From Bettongia penicillata ogilbyi (Eukaryota; Chordata; Mammalia; Diprotodontia; Potoroidae), in contig JAJHZJ010000757.1 in NCBI GenBank assembly GCA_023548195.1, positions 124,001 through 188,000 of the forward strand: a stretch of DNA of 64,000 nt, written 5' to 3'. The position numbers were made by a program, and so were the translations under genes. Below the pieces are notes generated by a model. That model worked only from the letters and a program-made list of their open reading frames with translations. It made no database searches and was not told the DNA's origin. Of this stretch, positions 13,411 to 25,785 are shown piece after piece (positions within the stretch are counted from its first letter, which is position 1; the number at the start of each line of letters is the position of its first letter).

Positions 13411-13784
13411 GTAAGTTGAAACATATATTATTAAAATGTGTGCCTTTCTCCTAATTTTTACAGACTAAAAGCTTGCAGATCCATTTAATGGTTTTTGCTG
13501 TATGTAGAGTAAATATTCCTAAGAGCAGTAATTAATCTATAAAGAATTATTTGAAGGTACTTTGACTTTCATGGCTTGTTTTTTAATTGAATAAGTGTCT
13601 TTACAAACCATGACATAGCCATAAGGTTAGGGTGATTGTTTTCTGCTAATATATTGTATTCTATTTGGCACTAACCCTATCCTTCACTGTTTTCTGCTTT
13701 CCTTCTCTTCACCTTGTCATAAACCTATTTAGTTCTTCTTTAGGGTAAGGTGTATTGTACTGTATATCCAGTTTTATTCTAGAC

Positions 13785-13955
13785 CAGAGGTTCTTAACTT
13801 TTTTGTGTTGATGGACAGACAGACCCCTTTGGCAGTCTGGTGAAGTCTATGGTTCTCTTATCAAAATAATACTTTTTTTATGCACTAAAGTACATGGAAT
13901 TACAGGTGAAATCAGTCATACTACAATACAATTTTCAAAGTATTAAAAGAAAAGA
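13785..13955. mobile_element. hAT-like non-autonomous DNA transposon, one end
   Basis: It begins CAGAGGTTCTTAAC, a terminal repeat type of short hAT elements, followed by a body that parallels the block at 57632 (for example ACATGGAATTACAGGTGAAAT against ACATAGGATTACAGAGGAAA). The opposite terminal repeat is not visible, so the copy is partial. Confidence 0.5.
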
Positions 13956-14534
13956 CTTTCAGACATTAGTGATAGACCGAAGTGACTTCGGAGCCAGATC
14001 TTGAAACTTCTTGCTTGGGTCATTCCTCTTGATATGCCATTTATGTGGTACTCAATCATATTTAAACTTGTATAGAACTGTTGTAGAATAAAAAAGACTA
14101 ACCATAATCTGTATAACGTGAGGTTATATATAGGTATTACTTGGGTTAAGTATTTACTATTTTAATATTTTAATGATATGTGATTTATAAGTGTAAGTAT
14201 TTTTATCAGTGTAGATTTCAACCTCATGGTTAGTCTTCATGAATGTCTGTGGCCACAAAAATTCTTTATCTAGTGGTCAGATTTCTGATGATGGCCCTCT
14301 CTAAAATTAACTAATGATTCTCAGTGCAAAACACATATTGTTGGGGCTGTACTGGAAGTTTAAACAGCCTGCACTGTGCCTGTACTCAGGGTTACATTCA
14401 CATCATCAGAAGATTAATCAGAGTGAGGTAAAATCCCCTTAGAAATGGAGAAGACAACTTGTCTATGATTTTAGAGGTAGGTCCCAGGAGTTTCAGCACA
14501 TAGACGTTAATTGACTGTCTCATGATCACAGTGT

Positions 14535-16685
14535 TTTTCATTTTTTTAAAAAAAATACTTAATTTTAGTTTTTATCATTCATTTCCACAAGATTTTGAGT
14601 TACAAATTTTCTCCCCATCTCCCCGCTTCCCCACCCCAAGACACTGTGCATTCTGATTACCCCTTCTACCAGTCTGCTCTCCTTTCTATCAGACCCCTCC
14701 CTTCCCTTATCCCCATCTGCTGTCTTTTCTTGTAGGGCAAGATAGATTTCTACACTTCATTGCCTGTATTTCTTATTTCCCAGTTGCATGCAAAAACAAT
14801 TCCCAACATTGGTTCCTAAAATTTTGATTTCCAGCTTTTTTCTCTTCCTCCCTCTCCACCCATCCCCACTGAGAAGAGAAGCAATTCAATATAGACTGTA
14901 CAGGTGTACTTACGCAAGAGATTTCCATAACAGTCATGTTGTGAAAGACTAACTGTTTTTCCCTCCATCTTATCCTGCCCCTCATTTATTCTGTTCTCTC
15001 TTTTGACCTTGGCCCTCCCCAGAAGTGTTTACTTCCAATTACTTCCTCCTTCCATTTGCCCTCCCTTCTGTCATCCCCCCTCACACCTCCCTTATCCCCT
15101 ACTTTCCTGTAGTGTAAGATACATTTTTATACCAAATTGAGTGTGCATGGTATTCCCCTCCTTAAGGGAAATGTGATGAGAGTAAGCTTTACGTTTTCCC
15201 TCTCTTACCTCCCCGCTTTTCCCTTCCATTGAAAAAGCTTGTTCTTGCCTCTTTTATAAGAGATAATTTGCCTCATTCCATTTCTCCCTTTCTTCTCCCA
15301 TTATATTCCTCTCTTACCCCTTAATTTCTTTTTTTAGATATCATCCCTTCCTATTCAACTCACCCTGTGCCCTTTGTCTATATGTATACAATCCTTCCAA
15401 CTACCCAACACTGAGAAAAATATCAAGAGTTACTAAATTATCTTTCCATGTAAGAATATAAACAGTTCAACTTTAGTAAGTCCCTTATGATTTCTCTTTC
15501 CTGTTTACTTTTTCATGCTTCTCTTGATTCTTGTGTTTGAAAGTCAGCTTTTCTATTCAGTTCTGGTCTTTTCATCAAGAATACTTAAAAGTCCTCTATT
15601 TCATTGAATGACCATTTTTTCCCCTGAAGTATTATTAGTTTTACTGGGTAGATGATTCTTGGTTTTAATCCTAGTTCCTTTGACTTCTGTCCCTTAATGA
15701 GAAACTACTACTCAATCTTGTGTTATGCTGATTGTATTTCCACAGTACTTGAATTGTTTCTTTCTGGCTGCTTGCACTATTTTGTCCTTGACCGGGGATC
15801 TCTGAAATTTGGCTACATTATTCCTAAGAGTTTCTCTTTTCATGTTTCTTTCAGGAGGTGATTAATGGATTCTTTCAATGTTTATTTTGCCCTCTGGTTC
15901 TAGAATATCAGGGCAATTTTCCTTGATAATTTCATGAAAGATGATGTCTAGGCTCTTTTTTTGATCATGGCTTTCAGGTAGTGCCATGATTTTTAAATTG
16001 TCTCTCCTGGACCTATTTTCCAGGTCAGTTTTTCCAATGAGATGATATTTGTCTTCTATTTTTTCATTCTTTTGGTTTTGTTTTGTAATTTCTTAGTTTT
16101 CCATAAAGTCACTAGCTTCTATCTGCTCCATTCTAATTTTTAAAGAACTATTTTCTTCAGTGAACTTTAGAACCTCCTTTTCCATCTGGGTAATTCTGCT
16201 TTTTAAAGCATTCTTCTCCTTATTGACGTTTTGGACCGCTTTTGCCATTTGAGTTAGTCTATTTTAAAAGGTGTTGTTTTCTTCATCATTTTTTTGGGTG
16301 ACCTTTAGCAAACTGCTGACTTTTCATGATTTTCTGCATTGCTCTCATTTCTATTCCCAATTTATCCTCCACCTCTCTTAACTTGATTTTCAGAATCCTT
16401 TTTGAGCTCTTCCATGACCTGAGACCATTGCATGTTTATTTTGGAGATTTTTGATGGAGAAGCCTTGACTCCTTCCAAGAAAGTAATCTTCTATAGTCTT
16501 ATTTTTTTTCCTTTTTTGGGCATTTTCCCAGCTAGTTACTTCACTTTTGAGTCCTTTTTCAAGAGGAGCATGTACTCTGGGGACCTGTAAGTTCTCATTT
16601 CCTCCAAGGTGACACAATCAAGTTGTTTACTCCTCTCCTGGCCTGCACACTGGTCTGGGAGTAACCGAAAACTTTCCTGTCCAGA
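14535..16685 (-). mobile_element. ORF1-only L1 derivative (HAL1-like), copy B
   Basis: Same layout as copies A and C on the minus strand: leader remnant (to about 16685), ORF1 remnant (about 16400 to 15530), spacer-like sequence, then 3' UTR-like sequence ending near 14535 in an A-rich tail. The 3' UTR/spacer junction is at about 14932-14965. It is more diverged than A and C, with many small gaps, and ORF1 has no long frame. The exact 5' boundary is unclear. Confidence 0.75.
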
Positions 16686-18499
16686 ATTTGTGACTCCCAC
16701 TCTTTCATTTTACTTCAGTTTTGCTTTCTTTACTAAACATAAAAGAAGAACTTGTATTGCCAAACCAGGAAAGGTTTTTGTGGATTGAAAATAATGGATT
16801 AACAGAATAGGTTTTGCAACTTTGCTCTGTCATGAAATTTTTTAAAATGAAATTTTAATATAACTACCCAAGTTTTCCATTTGTAATGCTGAAATCTTAC
16901 AGAACTGCACAATATTCATAAATTTGTCAGAGGAGAAGAATGTCACCTCCCTTTTTCTCCCATTTTCACTTAAACCTAGTGGCTGGTACTTTAATATGAA
17001 GGATTCATTTGCATAAATTTATGACTCTTTTTTTTTTTTTCTTCCAATTTTCCTGTGTTGAGATGAAATAGCAAGTTTCCTGAGGAGAGCTTGTTTTATA
17101 ATTTTTGTCTCAACCTGCTGGATTTATACTTTCATGTTTTAGAAACTGATTGCATCAAATGCACCATATTGTCTTGAGTAAGAATTGAGTTGGTGCTACC
17201 TCCAGAATTCATAGTTACCCTAGTAATTACTTTCACTGTTATCATTAGTGTCCTTGTTTGTCTTCTTCCTAAATTGCCTCCAAGGTGTGCAGTGATTGGA
17301 AAGAGAGGAAGCTGTGTGAAATGTGGTCACCTGAAAGGTGCCATCATCTTCAGACATTGATAATCCTGTGTCCTCATTGGCAGAGGAGCTTAAATAAGTA
17401 TATTGTCTCCAAATTGAATTTTCTCTTGCAAATAACATCTTTCTTTTAAATTTACCTAATGAACTCAGATATATATATGTGTATGCCCATATGTGTTTAT
17501 GTGTATGTAAATATGTATAGCTGATAAAAGGAAAATAATAGCTAATTGGTTCCTTCTTTTGTGAGATGCTCATCCTAGGTGATTCATTTTTACATTATAT
17601 ATCTTGATGTAAATGTTTTCAGTGAAGTAATCTGTTATTTACTTAGATATAGCATTGGCAAAAGAAGGTCCTTTTTAGAATCCTTTGTTGCTGATTTTTA
17701 ATTTTTTAATTTTTAAATTCTGGAGAATCAGCTTTATAATATGAGAAAGGATGAGGCATTTCATTTCATAAATTAGTACGCTCTCAGTGGATTTCTACTG
17801 AAAGCTGGTTATAATGTATATATTGAGCAAGCAAGATTAAATGATTATGGTATTTCCTGCAAATATCGAATGAATATTTAAATAAATTGAAAACATTAAT
17901 AGACTTCTGTTAAAATTTAAAAAAAATAGAGAGTTTAGGGGTAGTGCTACAGATAAGCAATATTGTATACTCCTTAAGATGAGTCGCTGTGTTATTAGTT
18001 TTGCTTAGTTATTTTTCTTTGTTACAAGATACCTTTTATGGCATTGAGGTAATTTTTAAATGTAATGTAAAAGCAATGTACATTAATAAAACTTTAAGAA
18101 AAGATAAGAGTTGAGCCTCAGGCTTGAGCATCTAAATTATGTATGTTTGGGCCTCTTTGGGAACTAGATTTCCATGAGAAAAGAATAACTAAATCCTGAT
18201 AGTTGGATGGAAGTTAATGTGGTTCCTTCTCAGCATCATGTTTTCATGAGGTTGAGGATGATACTTATTGTTCTTCACAGCTATTCAATAGGTGGTGATT
18301 CTCAGGCATGGAGTGATAGAGTGATTATCATCACTGGAGTGATGAGATAAAAAATAGCTAATATTTTTTTCCTTTAAATATATAATGTTTTAGAAACAAG
18401 TCTTTGGTCTGGCAGCTTTGGGAAGATCCAGGGTTAGCCAGCAGCAGAAAGGGCAGATTCTGTTATCACTAATTTCCTCCACATCAACTTCAAGAGAAA
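16686..18499. other. Intron, nothing firmly recognised
   Basis: AT-rich sequence with an ATATGTGT-rich low-complexity stretch near 17467-17520. A 117-codon minus frame (17573 to 17220) spans that simple sequence and has no recognisable domain, so I do not call it a gene. Confidence 0.4.
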
Positions 18500-18960
18500 T
18501 TACTACTCACCAGTCATTAGATACTTAGTAAGCATCTGCATTGTTCCTAGGACTCTTCTAAGTAAGAATTACAGAGAAATAGAAAAGATAATGCCTTTTC
18601 TCAGGGAGCTCATAGCCTAATGGTGGAAAGAAATTGTAAACAACCACATACAAACAAGTTATATACAAAATAAATTGGAAGAAAATCAACAGAGGAAAGG
18701 CACTGGAATTAAGAAGGATCCGGCAAGACCACCTGCATAAAATGGAATTTTAACCAGAACTTGCGGGAGGCCAGGAGGTAGAGGTGAGGAGGGAGAAAAG
18801 TACAGGTATGAGATAACCAGTGAAAGTACTTGGCATTGAGAGAGCAAGGAGGGTAATGTCAGTGAGTGGTAGAGTAAGTGGCAGGTTCTTAATGGACAGG
18901 GTCCAGGAAGGAGCCGTAGCAAGCTCAAGGACGGATAAAGCGGTTTTAAAAGAGCCCCTG
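18500..18960 (-). mobile_element. L2 LINE 3' region, antisense
   Basis: The plus strand reads AGATACTTAGTAAGCATCTGC, then CAGGGAGCTCATAGCCTAATG, then AAATAAATTGGAAG. This is the complement of the L2 3' end in the order also seen at 42.2 kb. Two minus frames here carry no domain I recognise. Confidence 0.6.
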
Positions 18961-20224
18961 TTGTGAATGGTATAGTGAAATAATTTCAGAAGTATAAAAG
19001 GATTGCCTTGCAGCTGTGAAAGCCCATTTGATGTTATATAGCATAAATTTACAGTGGATTCAGTAACAGTTTTGTCATTTTCCAGCATTAGTTGCAGTGT
19101 GTGTATAGGAGGGAACACAACATTGAGGACACTTTCACATGAAATTTACCAAATGTTTCATTACTTAACTGTATTTTTCCCTTCCATTTTCTGAATAGTC
19201 TTTCTTTTATGGCTTTATGACTCTCATGTCCATATTGTCAGGATGATGCTACTTCTCCCTGAGCCCCTCCTTTTTTTTTTTTTTTTTTTAAATTCCTGGA
19301 TAGGAAGCAGATGATAATTGCCTTCTCAGTTTTCATGGAGTACTCCCTACTCTATTCTGGGATATTTTCTTTTTATACCGAGATGTGTTATACTCATTTC
19401 TTGAAGCCTTGAGCATTTTGTGTTTTATTTTCTGCTGTTTAAATAAAGACCACAAACCATGATGTCATTTAATAAACATTTCCATAACTATCCTGCATAC
19501 AAACAAAAAAAATTTTTCCCAGATATTTCCACACTATGGCCAACCTTGCCTATAGTATCCCTCCCTATATTTCCAGTTCTCCTTTATGTATTGTCTTTTC
19601 CCATTAGAATGTTAGCTCTTTTATGTGAGAAACTTTTTCTTGCTTGTATTTTTATTTCTTTTCTTAATACAGCGTCTGACATATAGTAAGCACTTAATGG
19701 AAGATGTTTCATGAGATCCTAAATAGAGATTTGGAAAGTGCCTCAAAGGCCATTTAGTCTCTTTCCCTCATTTTCCAGATGAGTTAACAGAATTAACTGG
19801 AGTTTATTGAATAGAGACAAGGTAACCAATTTAGAGGTCATGCTAGTTATGAGGGTGTCTCATGGGGCCAAGTTATATAAATAGAAATGATAAGACTTGA
19901 CAACTAGTTGAATGTATAGGGTGATGGATACAGAACTGCCATCATAATTCATTGCCAGTGCTGATGAGTCAAATGAAATGACAGATGTGGAATCATATTA
20001 AATTCCTGGAATGATTTTTTTACTTAATATTTAAAATTTTTGTTGAGAAGTATTTTGAAACATGAAACAATAGCTATACTTACATGACCCAACTTAGGAA
20101 GTATTCCCATTATTTATAGATTTTCTCTTTCTTTTAGGACAGGAAGAAATGAAGAAAGGAAGAAAAGGAGGGAGGTGGTGGGGACTGATGGAGGGAAGGA
20201 AGAAAAAAGGGAGTGAGGATGGAT
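18961..20224. other. Intron with a short L2 3' end near 19540-19700
   Basis: The only element I see is a plus-strand L2 3' end at about 19540-19700, recognised by TTAGAATGTTAGCTCTTTTATG, CAGCGTCTGACATATAGTAAG and CACTTAATGG. A run of about 20 T lies at 19269-19289. The rest shows nothing. Confidence 0.45.
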
Positions 20225-20273
20225 TAGGTGCTTCTGTGCCAGGCACTTTTGTAAGTGCTGGAGATGTACTTTT

Positions 20274-20308
<35 letters not shown>

Positions 20309-20660
20309 AAGAAAGGAAGGAAGGAAGAAAGAAAAAGAAAAAAAAAAGTCATTGCCTTCGAGGAGTTTACTGTCTAATTGGGAAAGATAACACACAAAAG
20401 AAAGCTAAAAAGTAGTGATGGTGAAATGAAAGTATTAAGTATGGGGACATGAATTTCAAAACCAGAGGATGTCAAGAACAGAGCTAGGAGGACAAGGAAG
20501 GCAAGCCAGCTTGAGACTCCTAAGAGGAACTTCCCAGTAAAAGGGAGGGTTCACCTTTGTAGAGGTATATCCTGGGGTAAGGCCATGGGGGTGACAGGCT
20601 GTTCCAGGATGTAGTGACTTCAGGAGCTGAGGGTTGAGCCTGAGAGTAGAAGGGACATGC
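20225..20660 (-). mobile_element. L2 3' region, antisense, with an A-rich expansion
   Basis: Words GTGCCAGGCACTTTTGTAAG, then GAGGAGTTTACTGTCTAATTG and GGGACATG keep the reversed L2 order. Between them lies an A30-plus run and a GGAA/AAAG-rich stretch (20274-20348), which split the L2 match. The lysine-rich frame here comes from this expansion. Confidence 0.6.
20274..20348. repeat. Poly-A and GGAA-rich simple sequence
   Basis: About 33 consecutive A, then GGAAG/AAAG units. It lies inside the L2 fragment, so it grew after that insertion. Confidence 0.9.
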
Positions 20661-22214
20661 ATGATACAAAGGAATATCCTAAATTTAATTCTTTAGTCCT
20701 ATTGAATTTCTGATTGATTCTTTCTGTTGACTGGATAAAATCGATGAAATATGTTGGTTTCCCTATAATCCTGCTGACCTCCAAGCTGTGTGTGTGAACT
20801 CAACCTAGGGTAATGTTGAATAAAAGTCAGTTGAGTAAAGTCAGTAAATTTTCCTTGGTTTAGAAGGAACCATGTCCTGAAGTTGCTATTGCTTTCCTGT
20901 CCTTTGCTCTCTTTCACCCATAATTCTGCAGTGAATTTGCAATGACCTTACACAAAAAAGGTCCAGGAAACCCTTTCTTGGTCCTTTGTTATTTAATTAT
21001 TTTTGTTTATTGATATTTTTCCGGAAAAGTTTAATTTTCATTGTGACAGGAGGCTTTAGTAACATTTCTGCCTTTTTATTATTTGAAATAGAAATTAGCT
21101 GTGGTTTAACCTGGAAACGGTAGACAAAATTTATAGTATTTTTTCAGATATATATGATTCTTGATATTCCCAGATGTCATGCTGTTGTCTTAGCTACCTA
21201 AGTAGTTGATGATAGTAGAGAAGCATAGTGAGTGCCCGCAATTGATACCTCCCCTGTTCTACAAGGTATGGAATACTTGCCTTATGGTAACAATGACATA
21301 TATAAGGTAGATTTGGCGGTTTTTTAGGTTTGAAGTCAGAAATAATTGTTAACAGTTTTTGCTCCAGAGTGGAAAGGTGACTCTGGTAAGTGTTGAGTTC
21401 TCCTGCGCCAGAGACCTTCAGATAATAGTTATATGAAATTTTGTTGGCAATGTTGTATTAGAGAAATCAGATATGGTTTGGACCTTATATCCCTTTTATT
21501 TCCTATATTCTGTGATTCATTTGTTTATAAAAGTAAGAACAATTGCACCTAAAATTTAACTGTTTATTAGGGAATTTAAAGATTGTGGAGCATAAAATCT
21601 ATTCTGTAAATATGTTAAAAAATAACAAATGTACTTCACTGTACTGTTGTCAGAGGAACAAAAGGTAAGGAGAGAGAGATGGACTTGACTGTGTAAAGGG
21701 ACATTAAAAGAGAAGGTGAGAGGAAGCTTATGACATTTCATCATAAATATGCTGTTCAATTAATTGATTAGTATCCCCATTAACAATCATTTTAAAGCAC
21801 ATGCTGCCATTTAAAGTAATTTTTCTTTTGGAAATTGTAGCAAAAGTGTTCCCTTGAAAATATATTTCTATTGAATTACAAGATTTTCTGTGTTTATAAA
21901 GGTACATTTTTTACTATCAGTTTACTCTGTCACCTTTGCACAAAATTGAAGGATGCTACATAAGTCTGTTGGCCATTTTATATTTTCTTTGCTTTATATG
22001 ATGTTATTATCAAATAATTCATCAATAATTCGTTAGCCTACTTGTGATGAACCAGTAGTTAGCTATGCTAGTTACTGGGAAAATGGTCATAGTCTGTTGC
22101 TTGGACCATCCTTGAAGCCTTCCTAGCGTGGTAAAAATTGTGAGTGTTTGTGTTTTATTATTACTACCTCTAGGACCCCAGAATTACTTCTAGTTCATGT
22201 TGAATCAGAGTAGG
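20661..22214. other. Intron, nothing recognised
   Basis: No repeat landmark, exon-like frame or structured element stood out. Confidence 0.4.
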
Positions 22215-22265
22215 AGTGTGTGTGTGTGTGTGTGCGCGTGCGTGTGTGTATGTGTGTGTGTGTGT
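22215..22265. repeat. (TG)n microsatellite
   Basis: About 25 TG units with a GCGCGTGCG interruption, immediately next to the 3' side of the 7SL-like copy. Confidence 0.95.
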
Positions 22266-22276
22266 CTTTTAAAAAC

Positions 22277-22546
22277 AGTCTCCCTATTTCGCTTGGACCA
22301 ATAGTGTAGCAGCCACTCATGGCTCTGATCCTAATACCTTTTGTTATGAAAGCTAGGTACCATTTTTCAGATCTGAACCTCTTTAACCTTTTGCTCCTAA
22401 GGACTTAGCATATTAGTGGCAGATTTACTGTGGACAGTCAGTCAGCTTTAGCCCCACTGCAACTAGAACTGCTGAACTTAATCTATCCACTAGATTCAGC
22501 TTCTTCCATTTATAGGAATTATAGGCATGTACCACCATGTTTGGCC
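22277..22546 (-). pseudogene. 7SL (signal recognition particle) RNA pseudogene, near full length
   Basis: On the minus strand it begins GGCCAAACATGGTGGTACAT, parallel to the 7SL 5' domain GGCGCGGTGGCGCGTGCCTG. It continues through CAGCAGTTCTAGTTGCAGTG, a TCCACAGTAAATC part matching the CCGCACTAAGTTCGGC region, TTCAGATCTGAAAAATGG matching the CAGGTCGGAAACGG part, and ends GAGTGGCTGCTACACTATTG ... GGGAGACTG like the 3' Alu domain. At 270 nt it covers almost the whole RNA, including the central S domain, so it comes from 7SL RNA itself and not from an Alu-like dimer. It is strongly diverged and has no Pol III function I can infer. No clear A-tail or target duplication was seen. Confidence 0.75.
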
Positions 22547-22559
22547 ATTATAATTTTTC

Positions 22560-22924
22560 TTTTCTTTTAAAAAAATAATTTTAATTTATGGAGTAAAACA
22601 AACATTTCGGTAACATAATATGATTAAAAAAAGATGATTGCATATGCAGCTGTAAATCTACTATGTACAATTTGGTATTTCTTTCAAATATGCAACAAAA
22701 TTATTATGTAAATTATTTTTTTCTTCCCTTCTGTCCATACTCTCCAGCCCCCCACCTTAGAGTTGACTACGATTAGACACAAATAGGGTGTGTGTGTGTG
22801 TAAATTATTCTATACATCTATTTAACAGTTCTTTGGATGCAGATAGTGTCTTTCCTCATATGTCCTTTTTAGTTAATTTAAGTATTTATCATAGACAAAA
22901 TAACTTATTCCCTCAAAGTTGTTT
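22560..22924 (-). mobile_element. L1 3' UTR fragment, antisense, host of copy C
   Basis: The plus strand carries the complement of an older L1 3' end (words ATTTATGGAGTAAAACAAAC, ATGATTGCATATGCAGC, TAGACACAAATAGG). It is cut at CAAAGTTGTTT by copy C and resumes beyond it at 25775 for about 75 bases (AAAACAATATTGTCGTTACTG). Confidence 0.7.
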
Positions 22925-23821
22925 CTTTTTCTCAAAAAGCTTACATTTTAAAAAAATTTTTTAATATAAATTTATTTATTTAACTTTTTACATTCATTTT
23001 CACAAAATTTTGGGTTCCAAATTTTCTCCGCATTTGTACCCTCCCCCCACCCCAATACACCAAGCATTCTAATTTTCCCTATCACCAATCTGCCCTCTCT
23101 TCTATCATCCCTCCCTTCTCTTGTCCCCATCTTCTCTTTTGTCTGTAGGGTCAGATGACTTTGTATTCCCCATTAACTGTATTTCTTACTTCCTAGTAGC
23201 AACAACAATATTCAACAGTTGTTTCTGAAACTTTGAGTTCCAAATTCTCCCCATCCCTCCCTCCCCACCCATTCCCTTTGGGAAGGCAGGCAATTCAATA
23301 TAGGCCATATTTGTGTAGTTTTGCAAATGACTTCAATAATAGTCATGTTGTGTAAGACTAACTGTATTTCCCGCCATCCTATCCTGCCCCCCATGGTTTC
23401 TATTCTGTCTTTTGATCCTGTCCCTCCCCAAGAGTGTTGACTTCAAATTGCTCCCTCCTTCCATTGCTTTCCCTTTCATCGTCCCCCCCACCCTGCTTAT
23501 CTCCTTCTCCCCCACTTTCCTGTATTGTAAGATAGGCTTTCATTCCAAAATGAGTGTGCATTTTATTCCTTTGTTTAGTTGAATGTGATGAGGGTAAGCT
23601 TCATGTTTTTTTCTCAGCTCTCCTCTTTTTCCCTCCACTAAAAAGTCTCCTGCTTGCCTCTTGAATGAGAGATAATTTGCCCCATTGCATTTCACCCTCT
23701 CTCCTCCCACTACATTTCTCTCTCACCATTTACCTTAATTTCTTTTAAGATATGGTCCCATCCTATTCAATTCACTCTGTGCTGTCTCTGTATGTGCGTG
23801 CATGTGTGTATGTGTGTGTGC

Positions 23822-23857
<36 letters not shown>

Positions 23858-23999
23858 TCCCACCAACTACCCAGATACTGAAAAGTTTCAAGAGTTACAA
23901 GTATTGTCTTTCCATGTAGGAATGTAAACAGTTCACCTTTGGTAAGTCCTTTATGACTTCCCTTTGCTGTTTACTATTTCATGCTTCTTCTCATTCTTG

Positions 24000-25027
24000 T
24001 TTGAAAGTCAAATTTTCTTTTCAGCTCTGGTCTTTTCATCAAGAATGCTTGAAAGTCCTCTGTTTCATTGAAAGACCATATTTTCTCCTGAAGTATTATA
24101 CTCAGTTTTGCTGGGTAGGTGATTCTTGGTTTGAGTCCTAGTTCCTTTGACTTCTGGAGTATCCTATTCCATGCCCTTCAATCCCTTAATGTAGAAGCTG
24201 CTAGATCTTGTGTTATCCTGATTGTATTTCCACAGTACTGGAATTGTTTCTTTCTAGCTGCTTGCAATATTTTCTCCTTGACCTGGGAACTCTGGAATTT
24301 TGGCCACAATGTTCCTAGGAGTTTCTCTTTTTGTATCTCTTTCAGGTGGTGATCGATGTATTCCTTGAATACTTATTTTTCCCTCTGTTTCTAGAATATC
24401 AGGGCAGTTTTCCTTGATAATTTCATGGAAGATGATGTCTAGGCTCTTTTTTTGATCATGACTTTCAGGAAGTCCCATAATTTTTAAATTGTCTCTCCTG
24501 GATCTATTTTCCAGGTCAGTTGTTTTTCCCATGAGATATTTCACATTCTCTTCCATTTTTTCATTCTTTTGGTTTTGTTTGGTGATTTCTTGGTTTCTCG
24601 TAAAGTCATTAGCCTCCATCTGTTCCATTCTAATTTTGAGAGAACTATTTTCTTCAGTGAGCTTTTGAACCTCTCTTTCCATTTGACTAATTCTGCTTTT
24701 GAAAGCATTCTTCTCCTCATTGGCTTTTTGAACCTCTTTTGCCAATTGAGTGAGCCTATTTTTCAAGGTGTTATTTTCTTCAGCATTTTTTTGGGTCTCC
24801 TTTAGCAAGCTATTGACCCGTTTTTCATGCTTTTTTTGCATCTCTCTCATTTCTCTTCCCAGTTTTTCCTCCACCTGTCTAACTTGATTTTCAAAATCCT
24901 CTTCCATGGCCTGAGCCCACCGGACATCCACCTGGGATGTCTGGGATGCAGAGGCCCCAACCTCCACGTCTTTCCCTGATGGCAAGCATTGTACTTCCTC
25001 ATCAGAAATGAAGGGAGGAAGGAACAT
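24000..25027 (-). pseudogene. L1-type ORF1 of copy C, nearly intact, one frameshift
   Basis: The frame from 25027 runs 257 codons. It starts MFLPPFISDEEVQCLPSG and includes an N-terminal acidic part, a long coiled coil (KRVNSLLKETQKNAEENNTL and beyond), the RRM-like RRDNLKIMGLPES and the beginning of the C-terminal domain (ETPRNIVAK). One extra A (T on the plus strand) at 24297-24301 then shifts the frame. The remaining C-terminal domain, including the YCGNTIRITQD region, continues to about 24000 in the other frame. Copy A lacks this slip and has a different one. The protein role would be L1 ORF1p-like RNA binding. Confidence 0.85.
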
Positions 25028-25049
25028 CTGTCCCCTAAGAAAGTAGCTT

Positions 25050-25774
25050 TCTATGGTCCTATTTTTCTTCCCTTTTCTGGGCCTTTTCTCAGCCAGTTAC
25101 TTGACTTCTGAGATTCCTGTCCACCCCTGCCTAGATCTGCCCAGCTAGTGCTTGGGGTCTGAGATTCAAATGCTGCTTCCCAGCCTCAGGGCTTTCCATG
25201 GCAGGCGCAGCTGCTATTCAATGTGAGCTTAAGTTCTGCTGCTCAGGTAGGGGCAGGGCCGCCTCCCAGGCTCAGTTCCCTCAGGGATGTTTATGCGGAG
25301 ACCTTCAGTAATGGCCCTGAGCTCCTGTCTGCTTGGGGAGTTCTGGGCCCCCGCTTCCTCTGCTGCTGCCTATGCCGCTGCCTATGCCGCTGCCTCCCGA
25401 GGGGGCCTGAGTCACAGAGACACCCCGCTCCCCTCTCGACCAGCCCAGAAATCTCTCTCACTGACCTGTAGCACCTGTGGGTGGAGGGACCTTCGCGGCC
25501 ACCGGAAGTTCCGTCCCTGCAGCCTGCTTGGATCTGTTCCTCTGGGGCCACGCGGCCAGGGCAGTGCAGGGGTGGGCTCCGCATCTGGAGCGCGCGGACC
25601 CCTGTGGATGGCTTTCCAGGGCTGTCTGGAACGGAAATCTCTTCCACTGTGTTTCTGCGTGGGTTGCCCTGCTCCAGAATTTGTGGGGAGTTCTTTTTAC
25701 AGAAAATTTATGGACTGTGGGTTCGGAACTAGCATACAGTGAGTCTTTCTACTCCGCCATCTTGACTCTTCCCC
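25050..25774 (-). promoter_or_regulatory. GC-rich 5' leader, probable internal promoter of copy C
   Basis: This is the only strongly GC- and CpG-rich stretch in the window (for example the area 25360-25600 with repeated TGCCGCTGCC units). It lies between the element start and ORF1, where L1 elements carry their internal Pol II promoter. Promoter activity is an inference from position. Several long frames here on both strands (25223-25809) reflect the base composition and are not genes. Confidence 0.5.
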
Positions 25775-25785
25775 CAAAGTTGTTT

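Larger units (their letters stand above)
22925..25774 (-). mobile_element. ORF1-only L1 derivative (HAL1-like), copy C, full length
   Basis: On the minus strand it has a GC- and CpG-rich 5' leader (25774 to about 25030) containing GGCGGAGTAG, then ORF1 (about 25027 to 24000), spacer-like sequence, a TG run (23793-23856) and a 3' UTR-like part ending near 22960. It is flanked by CAAAGTTGTTT (22914-22924 and 25775-25785). ORF2 is absent, with the 3' UTR/spacer junction at about 23341-23375. Between the usual element end and the left target copy lie about 25 extra bases (TTACATTTT side) and a short A-rich tail. Copy C is the best preserved of the five. Confidence 0.87.

Noticed and set aside
17220..17573. 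117-codon minus-strand frame
   Set aside because: It crosses AT-rich simple sequence, has no domain, and no splice or promoter context supports it.
20149..20415. Lysine-rich 88-codon frame
   Set aside because: It comes from a poly-A and GGAA expansion in an L2 fragment.
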